DNA from: Tetmemena sp. SeJ-2015
Lineage: Eukaryota; Ciliophora; Spirotrichea; Sporadotrichida; Oxytrichidae
Length of the DNA stretch: 64,000 nt
Reading direction: 5' to 3'
Assembly (NCBI GenBank): GCA_027382625.1
Contig: JAJKFJ010022002.1
Coordinates: 124,001-188,000 of the forward strand
This document shows positions 33,601 to 45,378 of the stretch, in pieces (position 1 is the first letter of the stretch; the number at the start of each line of letters is the position of its first letter). A model generated the notes under the pieces. It saw only the letters and a list, made by a program, of their open reading frames with translations. It was not told where the DNA came from and did no database searches. A program made the position numbers and the translations under genes.

Positions 33601-33893
33601 AAAGAGGAACCTTATAGGAGATTTAATCTTTGACTTCATTGAGGAGAAATATCATGAGTAAGCAGAAAATTTAACTTTTGTTTTTAGGATTATTTTCTAA
33701 TCACATTTATTTTAGTGAGGCACCTAAAATCGCAGGAATGCTTTTGGAGTAAAGTATTGAGATACTTCTTTAGTACTGCTCTAACAAGGCTCTCTTCTAC
33801 GCACAAGTTGATGCCGCCCACAACTTGATCAATACCCAACCCCAATCATTACAATATGCAATGCATTTAGATATTTATTAAAAGATGGCTTGA
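30632..33893 (+). CDS. PAB1: Poly(A)-binding protein, four RRMs plus MLLE
   Basis: Cytoplasmic poly(A)-binding protein. RRM1 begins KYALHLKNVSPDATLEAL. RRM2 carries ILKDPQTHKSRGTAYVDFST (RNP1-like). RRM3 carries TNLFVNKIPSI and SAYAIAYVNYETEEQAARAI. RRM4 carries LRILFIRGLKKT and VTEEQLRQVCSKFGTVQSC. Then comes a Pro/Gln/Gly-rich linker (FQNRGPRPLPQFPGGV; PPIGGMPQQPMPGYN) and a C-terminal MLLE/PABC domain with APKIAGMLLEQSIEILLQYC. TGA is at 33891-33893. GT...AG introns at 33399-33433 and 33658-33715 join exactly in frame. A ~420-bp interruption at about 32080-32503 fits GT...AG ends but may also contain an IES. An IES with pointer GAAAT lies in RRM3. Other breaks near 30800-30910, 31155-31195, 31275-31310 and 31400-31505 are likely introns. 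Confidence 0.92.
31888..31929 (+). other. IES in PABP RRM3, pointer GAAAT
   Basis: GAAAT occurs at 31888-31892 and 31930-31934. Deleting 42 bp removes a TGA and joins ARAIQE to INGKTIDNATLKVEYY, completing the RRM. Confidence 0.88.
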
Positions 33894-34260
33894 ATGAAAA
33901 CATCAAGGACACTAGTTTAATGCTAAGTTAAATTTAATATAAGAAGCTTATAAGATAGTTGGTATGACTGACAAGATAAGATTGAGATAGAATTTAATTC
34001 CATTCTCACTGGAAATTTCTTGATGTCAAACACAGCTATCCCATAATCCCAGCCATCTTAAGTCTCCTCTCTTAGATTGAGACTCAACTCTTAAATCAAT
34101 AGATTTTATTATTTTTAACTTGTTTTTGTTTATTTTTAATAGACAGGAGACTTTGATTTCAAGTTAATATCGTCTCACTTACAATCTCATTTTCTAAGTC
34201 AAAGGATATATTCGCAAATTTCATTTAAAATAAAATTGATAAGAAGAAGAGAAGATTTTA
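33894..34260. other. AT-rich intergenic stretch
   Basis: Frequent TGA in all frames and no protein-like composition. Spacer between tandem plus-strand genes. Confidence 0.5.
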
Positions 34261-36626
34261 ATGAAAATTAGTTCTAAAGACAAAGAAAAGGAGTTGCTCT
34301 TTCTGATTAGCAAAATGCATTGAATAGTTTCAAAACAGTACTTAGTAAACCCTGCCAATTAGAAAGACAAGCCAACCTAAGTAGAATAGTAAAAACAAGG
34401 CTCAGATTCAAAGCTGATCTCTATCTCACAATAAGTAAGCTAACTTTATTAAGCTTCTTATCAAACTATAGACAGCAGCTGTAAGAATTAAAACAGATGG
34501 AGGAGTTTCTTGGATCGAGGGGCATAGACTTAAACTCTATACCGAGATTCAACTTTTAAGAACACTTAGAGAAAGTAAGATAGGAGGAGGAACTTGCACG
34601 TTAGAGAAACTTCGTGAGGAAGGTTAACTCCAAAGTCGGATTCTAATTGAGAGATCTGGCTTTGAACAAGCAGAGAATGATGCAAGAGAGGAAATCAATT
34701 TTTGGTGGAGGATAGTTAATTCTTAATCTATTTTAACTTATTGAATGAATATCTATGCTGATAGCATTCTCCATCTGAGTAGTCTGTGATAGATTCAGAG
34801 CAGTTAGAGGAGAAGGATTTTTAGGACCTGGAAGGAAATGTGTTTGATGAGAGGAAGAGAGCTCGATGGTAGGATAGGAAGGATAAACTTTTAAAGGAGA
34901 AGGTCAAATATTTTTACAGACCCTACAACGTCCCCGTTCATCTCTTAAATAACTATCATGTCTTTAGTATGTTAACATCACCAGCATCACATGGATTTCT
35001 CTCAACTAAAGAAGGAGCTAAGGCTTAAGAACTCAGGCAGCTCACTCGCTATGAGTGGTTCTTAAGATCGTAGAAAAGAGCCACCTCGGATTTAAAACCA
35101 GGCAACTCAATAGCTCAATCTTATAGTATTTTAAATGTGTGTAGGTACAAGTATGAAAGCTCTTTCAGATGGTATTTGGAAATGACAAACAAGAGATAGA
35201 GTAGATGCTTGACTATATAAGGCATAATAAAGAGCATCTTCAGTCTCCTAATGAAGAAGCTTTTAGACTAAATGTAAAGCACCAAACCTTAGAACCAAAT
35301 TAGGATTCGGATTCCTCTGTTGAAGGTGGTGCTCAAAAGAAGTAGAAAAATCATAAGGACTAGAAGAGGGCAAAGACTTTCTTTGAAATCCAACCACTCG
35401 ATAAGAAAGACAACCTCTCTATTGTCGATGGAGCGAAGGGTAGAAACACATCCCAGATGTCCAGGAATACAAGAGATCGATCTATCTTGATTAGCCAAGT
35501 CGATGATTCAAGTCCAAGCAACCGTAAGAAGCAGATATAGCAGCATGCCAATCTATAACTAGGACATATGTAATAGGTTAATTAACACTCTACTAATCAT
35601 TAGTAAGCTTACAAAATATTCAAACAGCCACCTCCTAAATCAGCTAGACTCGTTTAGAATATGTACTTCTCAGACTTAGACTATAAGTAGCTTGGAGCTG
35701 TTCAAGAATCTATTGAGTTAAGAGGAGAAGGCGATGACATGCCCTCAAGACCAGTAACTTAAAATGCTAAACACAGGCCAAAAGAATCAAACGCCTCAAT
35801 AAATACTCTTAAGTCAGGTTTCAGCATTGAGAGGTAGAACACTCATTCAACTGGTGGAGCATCCGCTCCTCAGCGGGATGACGAAGAACCAATTAAGCCT
35901 TTGTTTTCATTTCATTGCTTATTTTTTATTAAATGTTTTCGCGTGGATAGATGAAGAAAGAATAGATTATGGACTTTCTTCATGAAATAAACGAACAAAA
36001 AGCAACTACACATATCCTTTACGCCTTTTTATAATTGTGATAGCAGATAACTAGCACGACAACGGGAGAGTTTCTAAATTTATAAATAAAATCCTTGTTG
36101 AAAAGCAATAAAGAATTGGGTATGAAAGACTTAAGAATATGAGAGAGGAGCAAGAGTAAAACCAAAGGGCTGATTCATAGTTTAATAGTTTCAGACAAAT
36201 TTACAAAGAGACTTAGTAAGATTCATAATCTAGAGCTTATATTTTATCACAAAAAATATGTATTGTTGTATTTAATTCATCTAGGCCCTTATCTACCTTT
36301 AGAAAAGGAAAGCCCCAAATTTTAGACTTTAATAAAACCGACTAATAAATTACAAAGACCTCTCCTACTCCTCCTTCAAATTAGACTGGCAAGAACTCAA
36401 CTGCAATAGGGCTTTTCAAGCTTAGAAACCAAGAACCACAGATTGAAGAATAGATTGAGAGCGTCAATAAACATACCAAACTCTAAAAGCTTTTGAAGTA
36501 GCATGCTCTATTCAACTCGAGAGAAAATCTAACTAGACCTAAAACTGCCACAAATTTCAAAAAGATAAATTTTTTGAATATATTGATTGTGTAAGACATT
36601 ATAAATTAAGATGAACTCAGACATTG
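34261..36626 (+). CDS. Hypothetical Gln/Lys-rich protein, IES-interrupted
   Basis: Plus-strand coding pieces with many TAA/TAG glutamines: QELKQMEEFLGSRGIDLNSI, coiled-coil-like EKVRQEEELARQRNFVRKVN, DERKRARWQDRKDKLLKEKV, YFYRPYNVPVHLLNNYHVF, NDKQEIEQMLDYIRHNKEH, and a disordered tail (SDSSVEGGAQKKQKN; RPKTATNFKKINFL). One GT...AG intron at about 34434-34471 restores frame. In-frame TGAs near 34320, 34735 and 35935-35950, and a frame change near 35100-35160, indicate unresolved IESs. Predicted soluble and highly charged. I do not recognise the family. Confidence 0.6.
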
Positions 36627-37432
36627 ACCCTTTGAGAGACTGTGAGAAGTTTTTATTTGGCAAAGCTAATTAACTTCAAGGCAATCGAAACCATTTCACA
36701 ACTGCAAGATACCTAAAACTTGTATTTATAATACTCTTTAAAGACTTGGAAGTTAGCATCAGACATAGAGATAAATTCATGACAGTCATCTTAAAATTCT
36801 ATAATAGTAATTGTAATTGCTTTAAATCATCAGAATTGATTTGGGATTCATCTTCTAATCGTTAGAATATAACGAATCACTCCAGAAGCAAGGCAGAAGA
36901 ATTAAGAACCAAAGATCAAGGATACTTAAAATTCTTAGCTCTAAGATAATGCCACAGATAGAGCACAGTCAAAAGCAGCGACTTCAATCAATCTTAAAAA
37001 CTAAAGATTTTTATCATTATCTTTAGACTTCAAGACTTAATATTTTGTATTTATATATAGAGACTGGTTGATAAATATCAAAGTGTGTCTTCCAGGTTTA
37101 TGGAGGCAACAATTAAATAGAGAGATAACCAATCTCTATAACAGCTTTGCGACAAACTTAAGACTATAGAGAAAGCAGATAAAGGGCCGTCTTCTCTTTT
37201 AACATTTTAGAGAAGTTTGCCACAGACTGCAAGAAATAATCCTACAAATTTCAAGAAAGTAAAGTCGTTCTCAAATATTATTAAGGGGTAGCTTAAATTA
37301 ATGTAAAATATAAAAATCTAGCTTTTTTACAATACCACCCAAAAATTATTTTAGTTTGATCATTATAACTCTTTTCTTTTTAAATGTAATTTTCAATTGT
37401 AAGTTGAAGAATTAAGGGTGAAATTAGGTTGA
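36611..37432 (+). CDS. Hypothetical protein
   Basis: ATG at 36611 opens MNSDIDPLRDCEKFLFGKAN, continuing YLKFLALRQCHRQSTVKSSD. After an AT-rich break near 37015-37095 it continues MEATIKQRDNQSLQQLCDKL and ...QTARNNPTNFKKV, ending near TGA 37430-37432. It overlaps the end of the preceding frame by a few bases, so the two could be one gene joined through an IES. Lys/Gln/Asn-rich with no known domain seen. Confidence 0.4.
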
Positions 37433-37496
37433 AAATTTTCTAGAACTTTGGTTTTGAGTTAATATGAGCCATGATTATTATTATTTATAATACAGG

Positions 37497-38911
37497 GCTT
37501 CCTCCACCTCCACTTCATAGCTATAACCCTTCACTCCCCTAAACTCAATCTATAATGAACAATTTGAATAGAGTGAACAAGGCCAGTATTTTGCTTCGTG
37601 TTGAAATGAGACCCTATTTCAATAACAACAAGAAGCAACTTCAGCAAATCATAGAGGTACGTTCAACTACATTCATTTTTCTTAAAGCAATTATCCATTT
37701 TACAAGCCTATAATATGTGTGAGCTTTCACGTGACGTGGCACAACTGATCAACGAGTTACACCTGTGGATTAACTTTAAATCTATTAAGTTATTATATGC
37801 CCTAGTTAGGGGAACTTAATTCCTAATTATTATTACAAGCCTATAATTATCATTTTGGGTCTTCCACCAAAGCTAAATTGTTAAAATATGGCTCATTTAA
37901 TAAATCACTTCATAATTAACAAGAGAGTCTTTTTAAAGGGATCTCGTTGTCTAATTTGTAATTTAAAATTTTGGATTCTCTTATTGATTTAACAAACTAC
38001 CAAAAAATGAGAAAATCTATATCCAATCTCGCTTCCTTCACAAAGTGCAACAATCTCTAAACTTGCTTGCTTGTTTAGAATCAGCTGAAGAAGTTCTCTA
38101 TGAACTAAAACTTCAATCAAAACAGAGGCATGCATGAGCAGCAGCCAGAGAACTAGCAGTTCTTGCACAAATTCTCAGAGTAGCAAAAACTTGTAGATCA
38201 ACAAGGAAAAGTTAAGACTCCCATCACAAGCGCCGCCACTGACGAACAAAGAAATGACTTCTACAAGATGCTTGACCAGGGAGTTTTCTAGAAATTCATG
38301 ATTGGAACTCAGCTGCAACAGCTCAAAGAGGCGACCAAGTATAACTTGGATGGCGACATCAACTCTAGAGAGAGCCAGCAAGCAAACAATCTTGAGGGAA
38401 CTCATCAGGAAATCAATCAGGGGTAGAAAATGCTCTAAGGATTTAGAGATTTGCAAAACTTTGTAGATAGCCAGCACTAAGGACTACTTAACCAGGGCAG
38501 AGTTATGATCCCACTTGCTCTCGGAGAGCTATACAAGGAGAAGCTTATCAATAAGTGGCTAAAGGGAAGGTAAGTATGATAGCACTCTTGCTTAAAGAGT
38601 CTTTATATCTTCGAATGAAAGATGACTAAGGACTTGAATTTAGAGAAGAAAAGAAAGAGGAGGACAATGGAACAATTGAGGGTGAAAAGAAGAATGGAGT
38701 TGAGACAAAGTAAGACTAGAAGAATAGAGAGGATGTCTAGGCTCAAGAGGAAGAAGACGAGGATGCACACTTTGATGACTGGTAAGGAGTTGCCAGAAGA
38801 GGCTAAAAAGGAGAGAGCAGTGAATCATCTGATGGAGAGGAAAACGATAATGATGATGATGACGACGACATCGATGGTGGATTGATGATGCCTGTCCCTG
38901 GTGCTTGCTGA
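37497..38911 (+). CDS. Hypothetical acidic-tail protein
   Basis: The frame is open through GLPPPPLHSYNPSLPQTQS before ATG 37555, so the true start may be upstream. It then reads NRVNKASILLRVEMRPYFNN. A ~420-bp interruption (about 37656-38075) has GT...AG ends and joins QLQQIIE to NQLKKFSMNQNFN. The second part is helical and Gln-rich (FYKMLDQGVFQKFMIGTQLQ; LPLALGELYKEKLINKWLKG-like). After an intron or IES at about 38573-38625 it ends in a strongly acidic tail (EEEDEDAHFDDW; NDNDDDDDDIDGGLMMPVPG) and TGA 38909-38911. No family recognised. Confidence 0.6.
37697..37855 (+). repeat. Direct repeat TTACAAGCCTATAAT inside interruption
   Basis: The 14-15 bp sequence occurs near 37699 and again near 37836, both inside the large interruption of the preceding gene. 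It could mark a nested IES within an intron, with the repeats as pointers. Confidence 0.55.
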
Positions 38912-39184
38912 TGTTGAAGCAACATCAACTTTAAGATTAATTTTCAGTTTTAAAACCTAACTAATCCTTTAAGTTTAAATTTGCCCTTAAGGGGATAATG
39001 AGTATTTCCTTCTAAGGCAAGAAACCCTTTCTTGATTAATTGAGCTTTCTTTGGAATCCAAGCTCAATCTTTTACAAATTTAATGGCAAGATATAGGATT
39101 TATTACTTTCAAAGATTTAAGATATCTTGCTCATATCATACGAGTAAAAACCTATCATCTTAGAAAGTTTTTATTAATTCTGGT
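38912..39184. other. Convergent intergenic spacer
   Basis: AT-rich sequence between the 3' ends of a plus-strand gene and a minus-strand gene. Nothing else is seen. Confidence 0.5.
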
Positions 39185-40604
39185 TCAAACGTGATAAACT
39201 GGTTTTTCGTATTCTGCAACTAATTCATCAATTACTTTGACCCACTCTGTGCTAGCTAAGTCAGTCTTTGTAGCAAACAGCAACCTTCTATCTTCCAAGA
39301 TCCACATCTCCTCTCTGTTTGTCCAAGCTCCATTGTGAGTGTTTAGTGAGTTCATAGCTGCATTTTGCAAAGGCTCTTCAAGTTGATTGATTTCCTCAGA
39401 GAGATACTTCTCCTTCAAATCTTGCTCTTTATTGCCTTTTCTCTTGAGGAGAGAACTTTTTACTGGCTGCATTGTTTTTCTCCAAGAACTTAATGCCAGC
39501 TAAAGATAAAATTTATAGACTAATTTTTGCTTTTAAATTACAAGCCAGTGTTTATTCTCTTACCGTCTGGGGAAAAATGCTTCTCAAACATAGAAGACAT
39601 ATAGTAGTAATGACAAATAATATTTGTAAACTTTGAATAATGAATTTCATTAAGTCTATAGTAGTCCACAAAATCTTGTTTCAAGAACAGCTCGAACTGA
39701 TGCTTTGCAAGCTCCAAAGCCTTCATGTCTGTTTTCTTGAGAGGGAGCTCATAGTTTACTAGTTCCACACTCTTTATTCCGAGGATAGGGATAGCTAAAA
39801 GTGGTTTGATAACAGGGCAGTCTTTTGCAGGCCTACTCACGAAATATCTAAACGCTTTTTGAGTAACTTAAACCCATCTTCTTATTAAAATTTAATTCTT
39901 ATTAGACATCTGTCAATAAACTGCGCTTAGAATCCAGGTTTGTACTTTTAAACCTCTCCTTCGAAAAGTACAGGGTCGTTAGGATCTATCAAATCAATCT
40001 CCATGTATGGATTGTCTGGCTTCCTCACAAGAGGTCTTCCACCTTCTCCAGCATCTCCATCGATATATAATTCCCTTCTCTCTTCTATTCTTTTCATTTG
40101 TAGAAGTTGCTCCCTCTTCATTTCAATCCCAATATCTTCAGTAGAAGTGGCATCAATCCCAAATCTAGAGACCGGCCCGTTTGCACTAGAACCCTCCTCA
40201 GCTCCTTTTACTAGAGTTTCTGGATAGTATGAGTTATTGATACCGCAAACCTCCTCCAGCATTTCAAGGTTTATAGATTCAAAAAATTAATATTCACCCA
40301 ATGCATAGTTATTTGGCGATTCGGGAGTTTGAAGATCCTGCCTTCTTGAAGTTTCGTCCAGTATCTCCATATTGACTTGACATTTATTGTATCTCTGCAA
40401 GTTATCTAGCTTGGTTTTTAAATGAAGATTTAATTCTTGCTTTGCAACCTTAGGGCACTTATGAGGCAGCTTTTGAACGTGATGGACCTTTATATATTCA
40501 ACTCAATTAAATATAGTGTGATATAATTTTATAAAATATTCATCCAATGCATTATCTTTGATCTTCATTTCTTCAGTAGCGCAGCATCCGCATGTATTTC
40601 CCAT
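39185..40604 (-). CDS. Predicted N-myristoylated protein of unknown family
   Basis: Begins MGNTCGCCATEEM. Gly2, Asn3 and Ser/Thr-like residues followed by three Cys fit an N-myristoylation plus palmitoylation signal, suggesting a membrane-attached cytosolic protein (inference). The middle reads EVCGINNSYYPETLVKG, MKREQLLQMKRIEERREL and PYMEIDLIDPNDPVLFEGE. After a break (about 39840-39945) follows PVIKPLLAIPILGIKSVEL and KQDFVDYYRLNEIHYSKF. After a second break (about 39480-39538) the C terminus contains GAWTNREEMWILEDRRLLF and ends KPVYHV at TGA 39187-39185. A 42-bp IES with pointer TGAATAT is near the start. Family not recognised. Confidence 0.72.
40494..40535 (-). other. IES in myristoylated-protein gene, pointer TGAATAT
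   Basis: Plus-strand ATATTCA lies at 40494-40500 and 40536-40542. Removing 42 bp deletes an in-frame TGA and joins NALDEY to IKVHHVQKLPHK. Confidence 0.85.
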
Positions 40605-40799
40605 TTCAATTATTTATTTGCCTCTGTCTTTTTTATTCCTTCACACTTTAGTAGAAATTATATCTTTAGCTATTTTATTTGCACAGCTATTAGCCTGCAG
40701 AGAATGAATGCTGAAGAATTATTGATAGAAATATAAATTTTCAATTATGATTTGTATCTTTTGGTCTTTTATGTATTTTTCACTTACAATTTTAGTTAT
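40605..40799. other. AT-rich spacer
   Basis: Lies between the start of the myristoylated-protein gene and the 3' end of the receiver-domain gene, both minus strand. No feature is assigned. Confidence 0.45.
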
Positions 40800-43700
40800 T
40801 CAATTTGTTTCAGAAGAGATTATTAATCCACTCTGTAATTTAAATAAATAGATAAGAAAAAACGAAAGACTTTTAAAGCTAGTAATCTTTTTGTTCCCGA
40901 GTGGGAGAACTACAACTTCATTCATGCCTACATTTTAGCAATGCCTGAAATGGTGTTGCGAGGAATTTCCACTTGCTCCTACGATGTATGAAATGCTGCA
41001 TCCATCTTTCTCTGAGCATTTTTGCAAGTCCTCATGCTCCCTGATTAACTTTGTCGCTTCATATCCATCCATGGTCTTCATTTCAATGTCCATCAAGATC
41101 AATTAAATTAACAACACTCAATCTGCTCTCACATTTGAAAAGATGAGCTTTATGTTGGGGATGGCCTTGTACTTTTCAACTGCCTCCTTTCCATCTGAGG
41201 CTGTTAATATTCCAAACATCTTTCCGCACTCCTGTCTGGCAACATCTAGCAGCATGCTTGTAATCTTAAGAGTGAATTGCTCATCATTCACAACCATTGC
41301 GTACTACTCTTACTCAGAGTATAAGTTCAGATAACCACCTGAGTCTGAGGGCTTCTTAATAGAATTCAACTTCATCTTGTAGCTCATGTTACTGCGGTGC
41401 GAGTTCATGGCTCCGTTGCTACCACCAAGAGGCCCAAACCCATATCGATAGGCGAGGAAGTCTGGCGAAAGGTCTCCCTTCGCTTGATTTGAATAGTCAG
41501 CTAGTGTGTTCTGAACTGTGTTATTGTTGTTGTTGTTTGAAGACGAACTCTGATTCCCATTATAGTAAGAAGTAAATTAAATCTCACTATAGTGAGTACC
41601 TTAAAGAGGAATGCTTGCACCTAAAGAGCTTTGATGCTAAAGAGTCATAAGTTAGTCCATATCTTGATCGGTCTCTCTAATTTAGTTTAGCTGACTGTAA
41701 CTTCTAAGGTTCAAACTCTTATCGTAAAAATAAATTTAGGGCATATTAGTATATCTTCTTTGAGTTAGCATACATACTGTAGAGAGGATTATTTGCAGCT
41801 GCAGAGCACTAGGACTCGTAGACGTTCGGGAACATCAAGGGGTTCGCCGATCTATTAGAGTTGGATCTCTAAAATAGTGGCTGGCCTTGCTTTAGGTTCT
41901 GATTAGGGGCTTCTTGCTAAAGCATGTGCACTGTTAGATTTTGAGAGGATGAAACTTTATCCTCTTGCTAAGATTATTGATTTGATCTACTTAAGAAAAG
42001 CAAATTTTTAAATTAAAATCGCTTTACTTGATTGCTATTGAAGCATCATATCTTTGGATTAGGAAGAGTTATTGTGCGGCAGTTCTTCTCTAGATTCCAC
42101 TTTAGATATTAAGCCCTGTTGATTCTTGATGCGATAGTGGTTTAGCTAATTCATGTAGTAGCGTTTCAAGAAGTAGAGAATTTTTTTGACAGCCCTTACA
42201 TCAAATGGAACCTTAATGACGAAGATATTCTCAGCTCTCTTTATCTTAGTTTCGTCTAAATATATACATACTGCAACATCATTAAGTTTAAATCTAAAAC
42301 TTGAGTTATAAGGACGATGACAGGCACCTTTACTTAAATGCTAACCTGTGAGGACTGGCCAGAATCAGGTCCTTGTATTTAAGAGGCAGAACTCGTTTGA
42401 TTTACACTTTAATTAGAGTTGTGATTATTGTTGTTATCAACCTTCATAGTGTCTATTTAGTTTGACAGAATCTGAAGAAGATTTCCAGCTTGCTAGCGGA
42501 TAGATTGATAATCTACTATGATTCAAAAATAAACACTATAAAATGAAGGCTTTGAATGTCTTCTCTAATTTGAAAAATTGGCAGAGACTTATCTTTTCAT
42601 CTTGCAGGATCTCTTTTGGCTCTTTAAAGTATACATTGCTGTTAACCTTCTGAAAATTTTCAATCATTATTTTCACATTAACTTTTCTGGAAGACTTGCT
42701 TGATTTGATTTATGGCGAAGCTTCTTTCTCTGTTGAGGACTAGGAATTCGTAGCTCTTCATATCGTAATCCCTGATATCTATTTCAAAATCATTCTCATC
42801 CACATAAGCTGAGATGTCAGCAGACACTTCCTATTTAACTTTAAAAAAGGGTAAGAAATCTTCCAGAGGGATGCTTACTATGAACTGAGTGCCTTTGCCA
42901 ACCTCACTCTGAACTTCTATTTTACCATTCATACACTGAACGAGTTCCCAGCAAATGCACAGCCCCAAACCTGTTCCTCCATACTTCCCAGTTATGGATT
43001 TGTCTTTGTCTTTAAAAAGATAGTCTTATTTAATCATAAGATTTGTCTGCTTGCTGATAGGGCTTGAAAAGTTTCTTTAGACCCTCCTCAGAAATACCTA
43101 TGCCAGAGTCTTTTACTATTATCTCAACTACTCCTCTTTCCTGATATTACTAGTATCCTGACTAATTCGTTCCCATTCCCATCAGACTATTGTTCCTTAA
43201 ATTAATATTACTAACTCTAATTAATATTAGTTCTCTGTCAAGGACTGCTAAAATTAGGCAGCAAAGTTTCCAAAGCCCATGGTACTGAACCGAGTGAGGT
43301 TATTGTTGAGAGGTTAATTCGCTTAAAGATGAGAGGTAGTTATAGGATAAGCTGTATTACTTCTCTCTAGTCCATCCTCGGGTTGGTAACTTTGCTGCTA
43401 GCTAAAATAATTGATAAAGAAGTTTATTAAAGATGAACAATCTCGACAAGTTTATTTGAATCTAGGTTGTTCATGGTGCCAGATTTGGGGAAATTTAGAT
43501 GTCCAGTTGGTGAAACTTTAATTTCATTATAAATAAAAACGTTATGATCTGGAGCTCTATTAACCCTGACTAACATACCTTTGCTGGGTTGCTGCATGAG
43601 ATTTTGCATGACAGGCTTGAGATTTTAATTTTGCTGCTTCTTTGGGATTGCTGATTTAGGAGTTTGCTAATTGGTTTGGCCGTTGGTGCTCTGATTGAAA

Positions 43701-45320
43701 TATCCTGCTGTTGCTGGACCTAAAACCATATTATTTAATACATTTGCTAACTTTTAATATCTTGATATTGGATCTCAGCCCAGAATCATCAAAGCTATGC
43801 ATTTAGCTTTGAAGCCAGGCTTTTTTCTTGCAAATTGTTATAAGTATTTAAAATGCTTCTGAATGAATCATGATCTAGCATGACTGGTCTATTTACCTGA
43901 AACTGATAGCTCTTCTGTTGAAAATTCAATGATCAATTCTTTTTATGATTGAATGAGATGAGGCGGCCTATTTTAGAGGTAGTTGGATACATTTAGCTGT
44001 TCTTGTGAGCCAGGAGCCCCTGCTAGTGAAGATGAGTGACTTAAGTTTGTGTTTTGAGTATGAACGATGCTGGGTGATAGAGTAGGTACTGCCTGCGTGG
44101 TATGGATTTGCTTTATGGATTGAAAATTGAAACTAGTTGAAGGCACTTGACTGCTTTTGACTTCCTCGATAGTTTCTAGTTTATTACCCCTACTCTCTTA
44201 CTCTTATCTCTTCACTTGTAGCTGAGCATCTGCAAAGGCATAAATTCAAACACATTTAGTTTGTAAAGTTGTGATTGTTGTTGTTGCTCGAAAGAGAGGC
44301 CTTTTCAGTAGCAGGAGTTAGAACCTTAGTATTATTGATGGCAGAAGCTACGGTGTTGAAATTGCCAGTGGAGAGGATGCTCTCTTGTTATTAGAGCATT
44401 CCATTTCCAGCATGCTGATGCCGCTTTGAATCCCCACCATTCTCATTATTTCCAGATCAAAAAACAAGCATCGAATCCAAATCCACCAAACTATTCTGTT
44501 ATTCTTTGAGACTAAAGACAGGAACATTGTTATTCACCACCCTATTCAAAAATGAGCTCTGCTTTCTCAATTTCGATTTGAAAGAGGGAGATTTATTCCC
44601 ATAAGCCTACTGGAAGCTATCTAGTCCTAAATCATTCCTCATCTGCATCTTTTAGTCGTTGCTTATGTTGAACTTACATAAATTATAAATTGTTCATTAG
44701 ACTTCTTTATAATTTAAAATATTTTTATTGAAAGGTCTTACCCCCCTGCTCATTATTGACTTGAATATCATCTAAGCAGTTACTATTTGCTCTGAATGGT
44801 ATTATCTACTCCTCCTAACCAGCTTTCTAAAGAGCTTAAACTGTATTAGTTTTGTGTTAAGGTGGCTTTGTATGTGAGTTTGCCTTTTTCTCTTCAGGAC
44901 TTTGCTTTTTTTATAGAAGATTGGAGGAGACTTGCTAATCTTTGACTCCTTCACTTCATTCGCCTAACTTTATAGTAGTTTGAGGATTGAGAATAGGCGT
45001 TGAATGATCTTGGGCATTTAAAAGTATTAAAAGATCTGTTGGCATGTAAATTTTGAGCATCTAAACCTCCCACTCTGATTTTAATTGCCCTTGGCTTTTT
45101 CTTTTTAGGTTGATTTGAGTTAGGCTGCGTATTCAATGTGTTAATACTAGTCAGGATCTGTGCTTGATGACTGATTTCTATCTTGCTAGGTCTGGTTTAC
45201 TTGGTGAGGTTGAGCAATGAGAGGAAATAGAGAGTTTGGATCGGCTCTACTAATTTACTAAGCTTCGTTCACTGAGGGAACTTACTCAAGAGGAGCTTCT
45301 TCCACAACTATCTCCCCCAT
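40800..45320 (-). CDS. Histidine-kinase-type ATPase with receiver domain
   Basis: ATG 45320-45318 begins MGEIVVEEAPLEQVPSVNEA. A long Asn/Gln/Ser-rich region with basic patches (QPKKKKPRAIKIRVGGLD) follows. Near 43150-42800 there is a HATPase_c segment: VEIIVKDSGIGISEEGLKKL (G1), KYGGTGLGLCICWELVQCM (G2) and GKIEVQSEVGKGTQF. At 41330-40950 a response-regulator receiver domain reads AMVVNDEQFTLKITSMLLDV, then KLILMDIEMKTMDGYEATK, with the phospho-acceptor Asp in LMDIEM. The usual acidic pair appears as ND. I see no HisKA motif within this span. The upstream neighbour has one but lacks G1/G2, so the two may be one hybrid kinase split by an unrecognised IES. An IES with pointer ATCTT interrupts the receiver domain. 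Confidence 0.72.
41095..41139 (-). other. IES in receiver domain, pointer ATCTT
   Basis: Plus-strand AAGAT lies at 41095-41099 and 41140-41144. Removing 45 bp deletes a TGA and restores IKLILMDIEMKTMDGY, including the phospho-acceptor Asp. Confidence 0.88.
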
Positions 45321-45378
45321 AATCAGTGTTTAGTCCTATTGTATTTGAGCAACAAACAAAACATTTAGTTTTCTAAAC

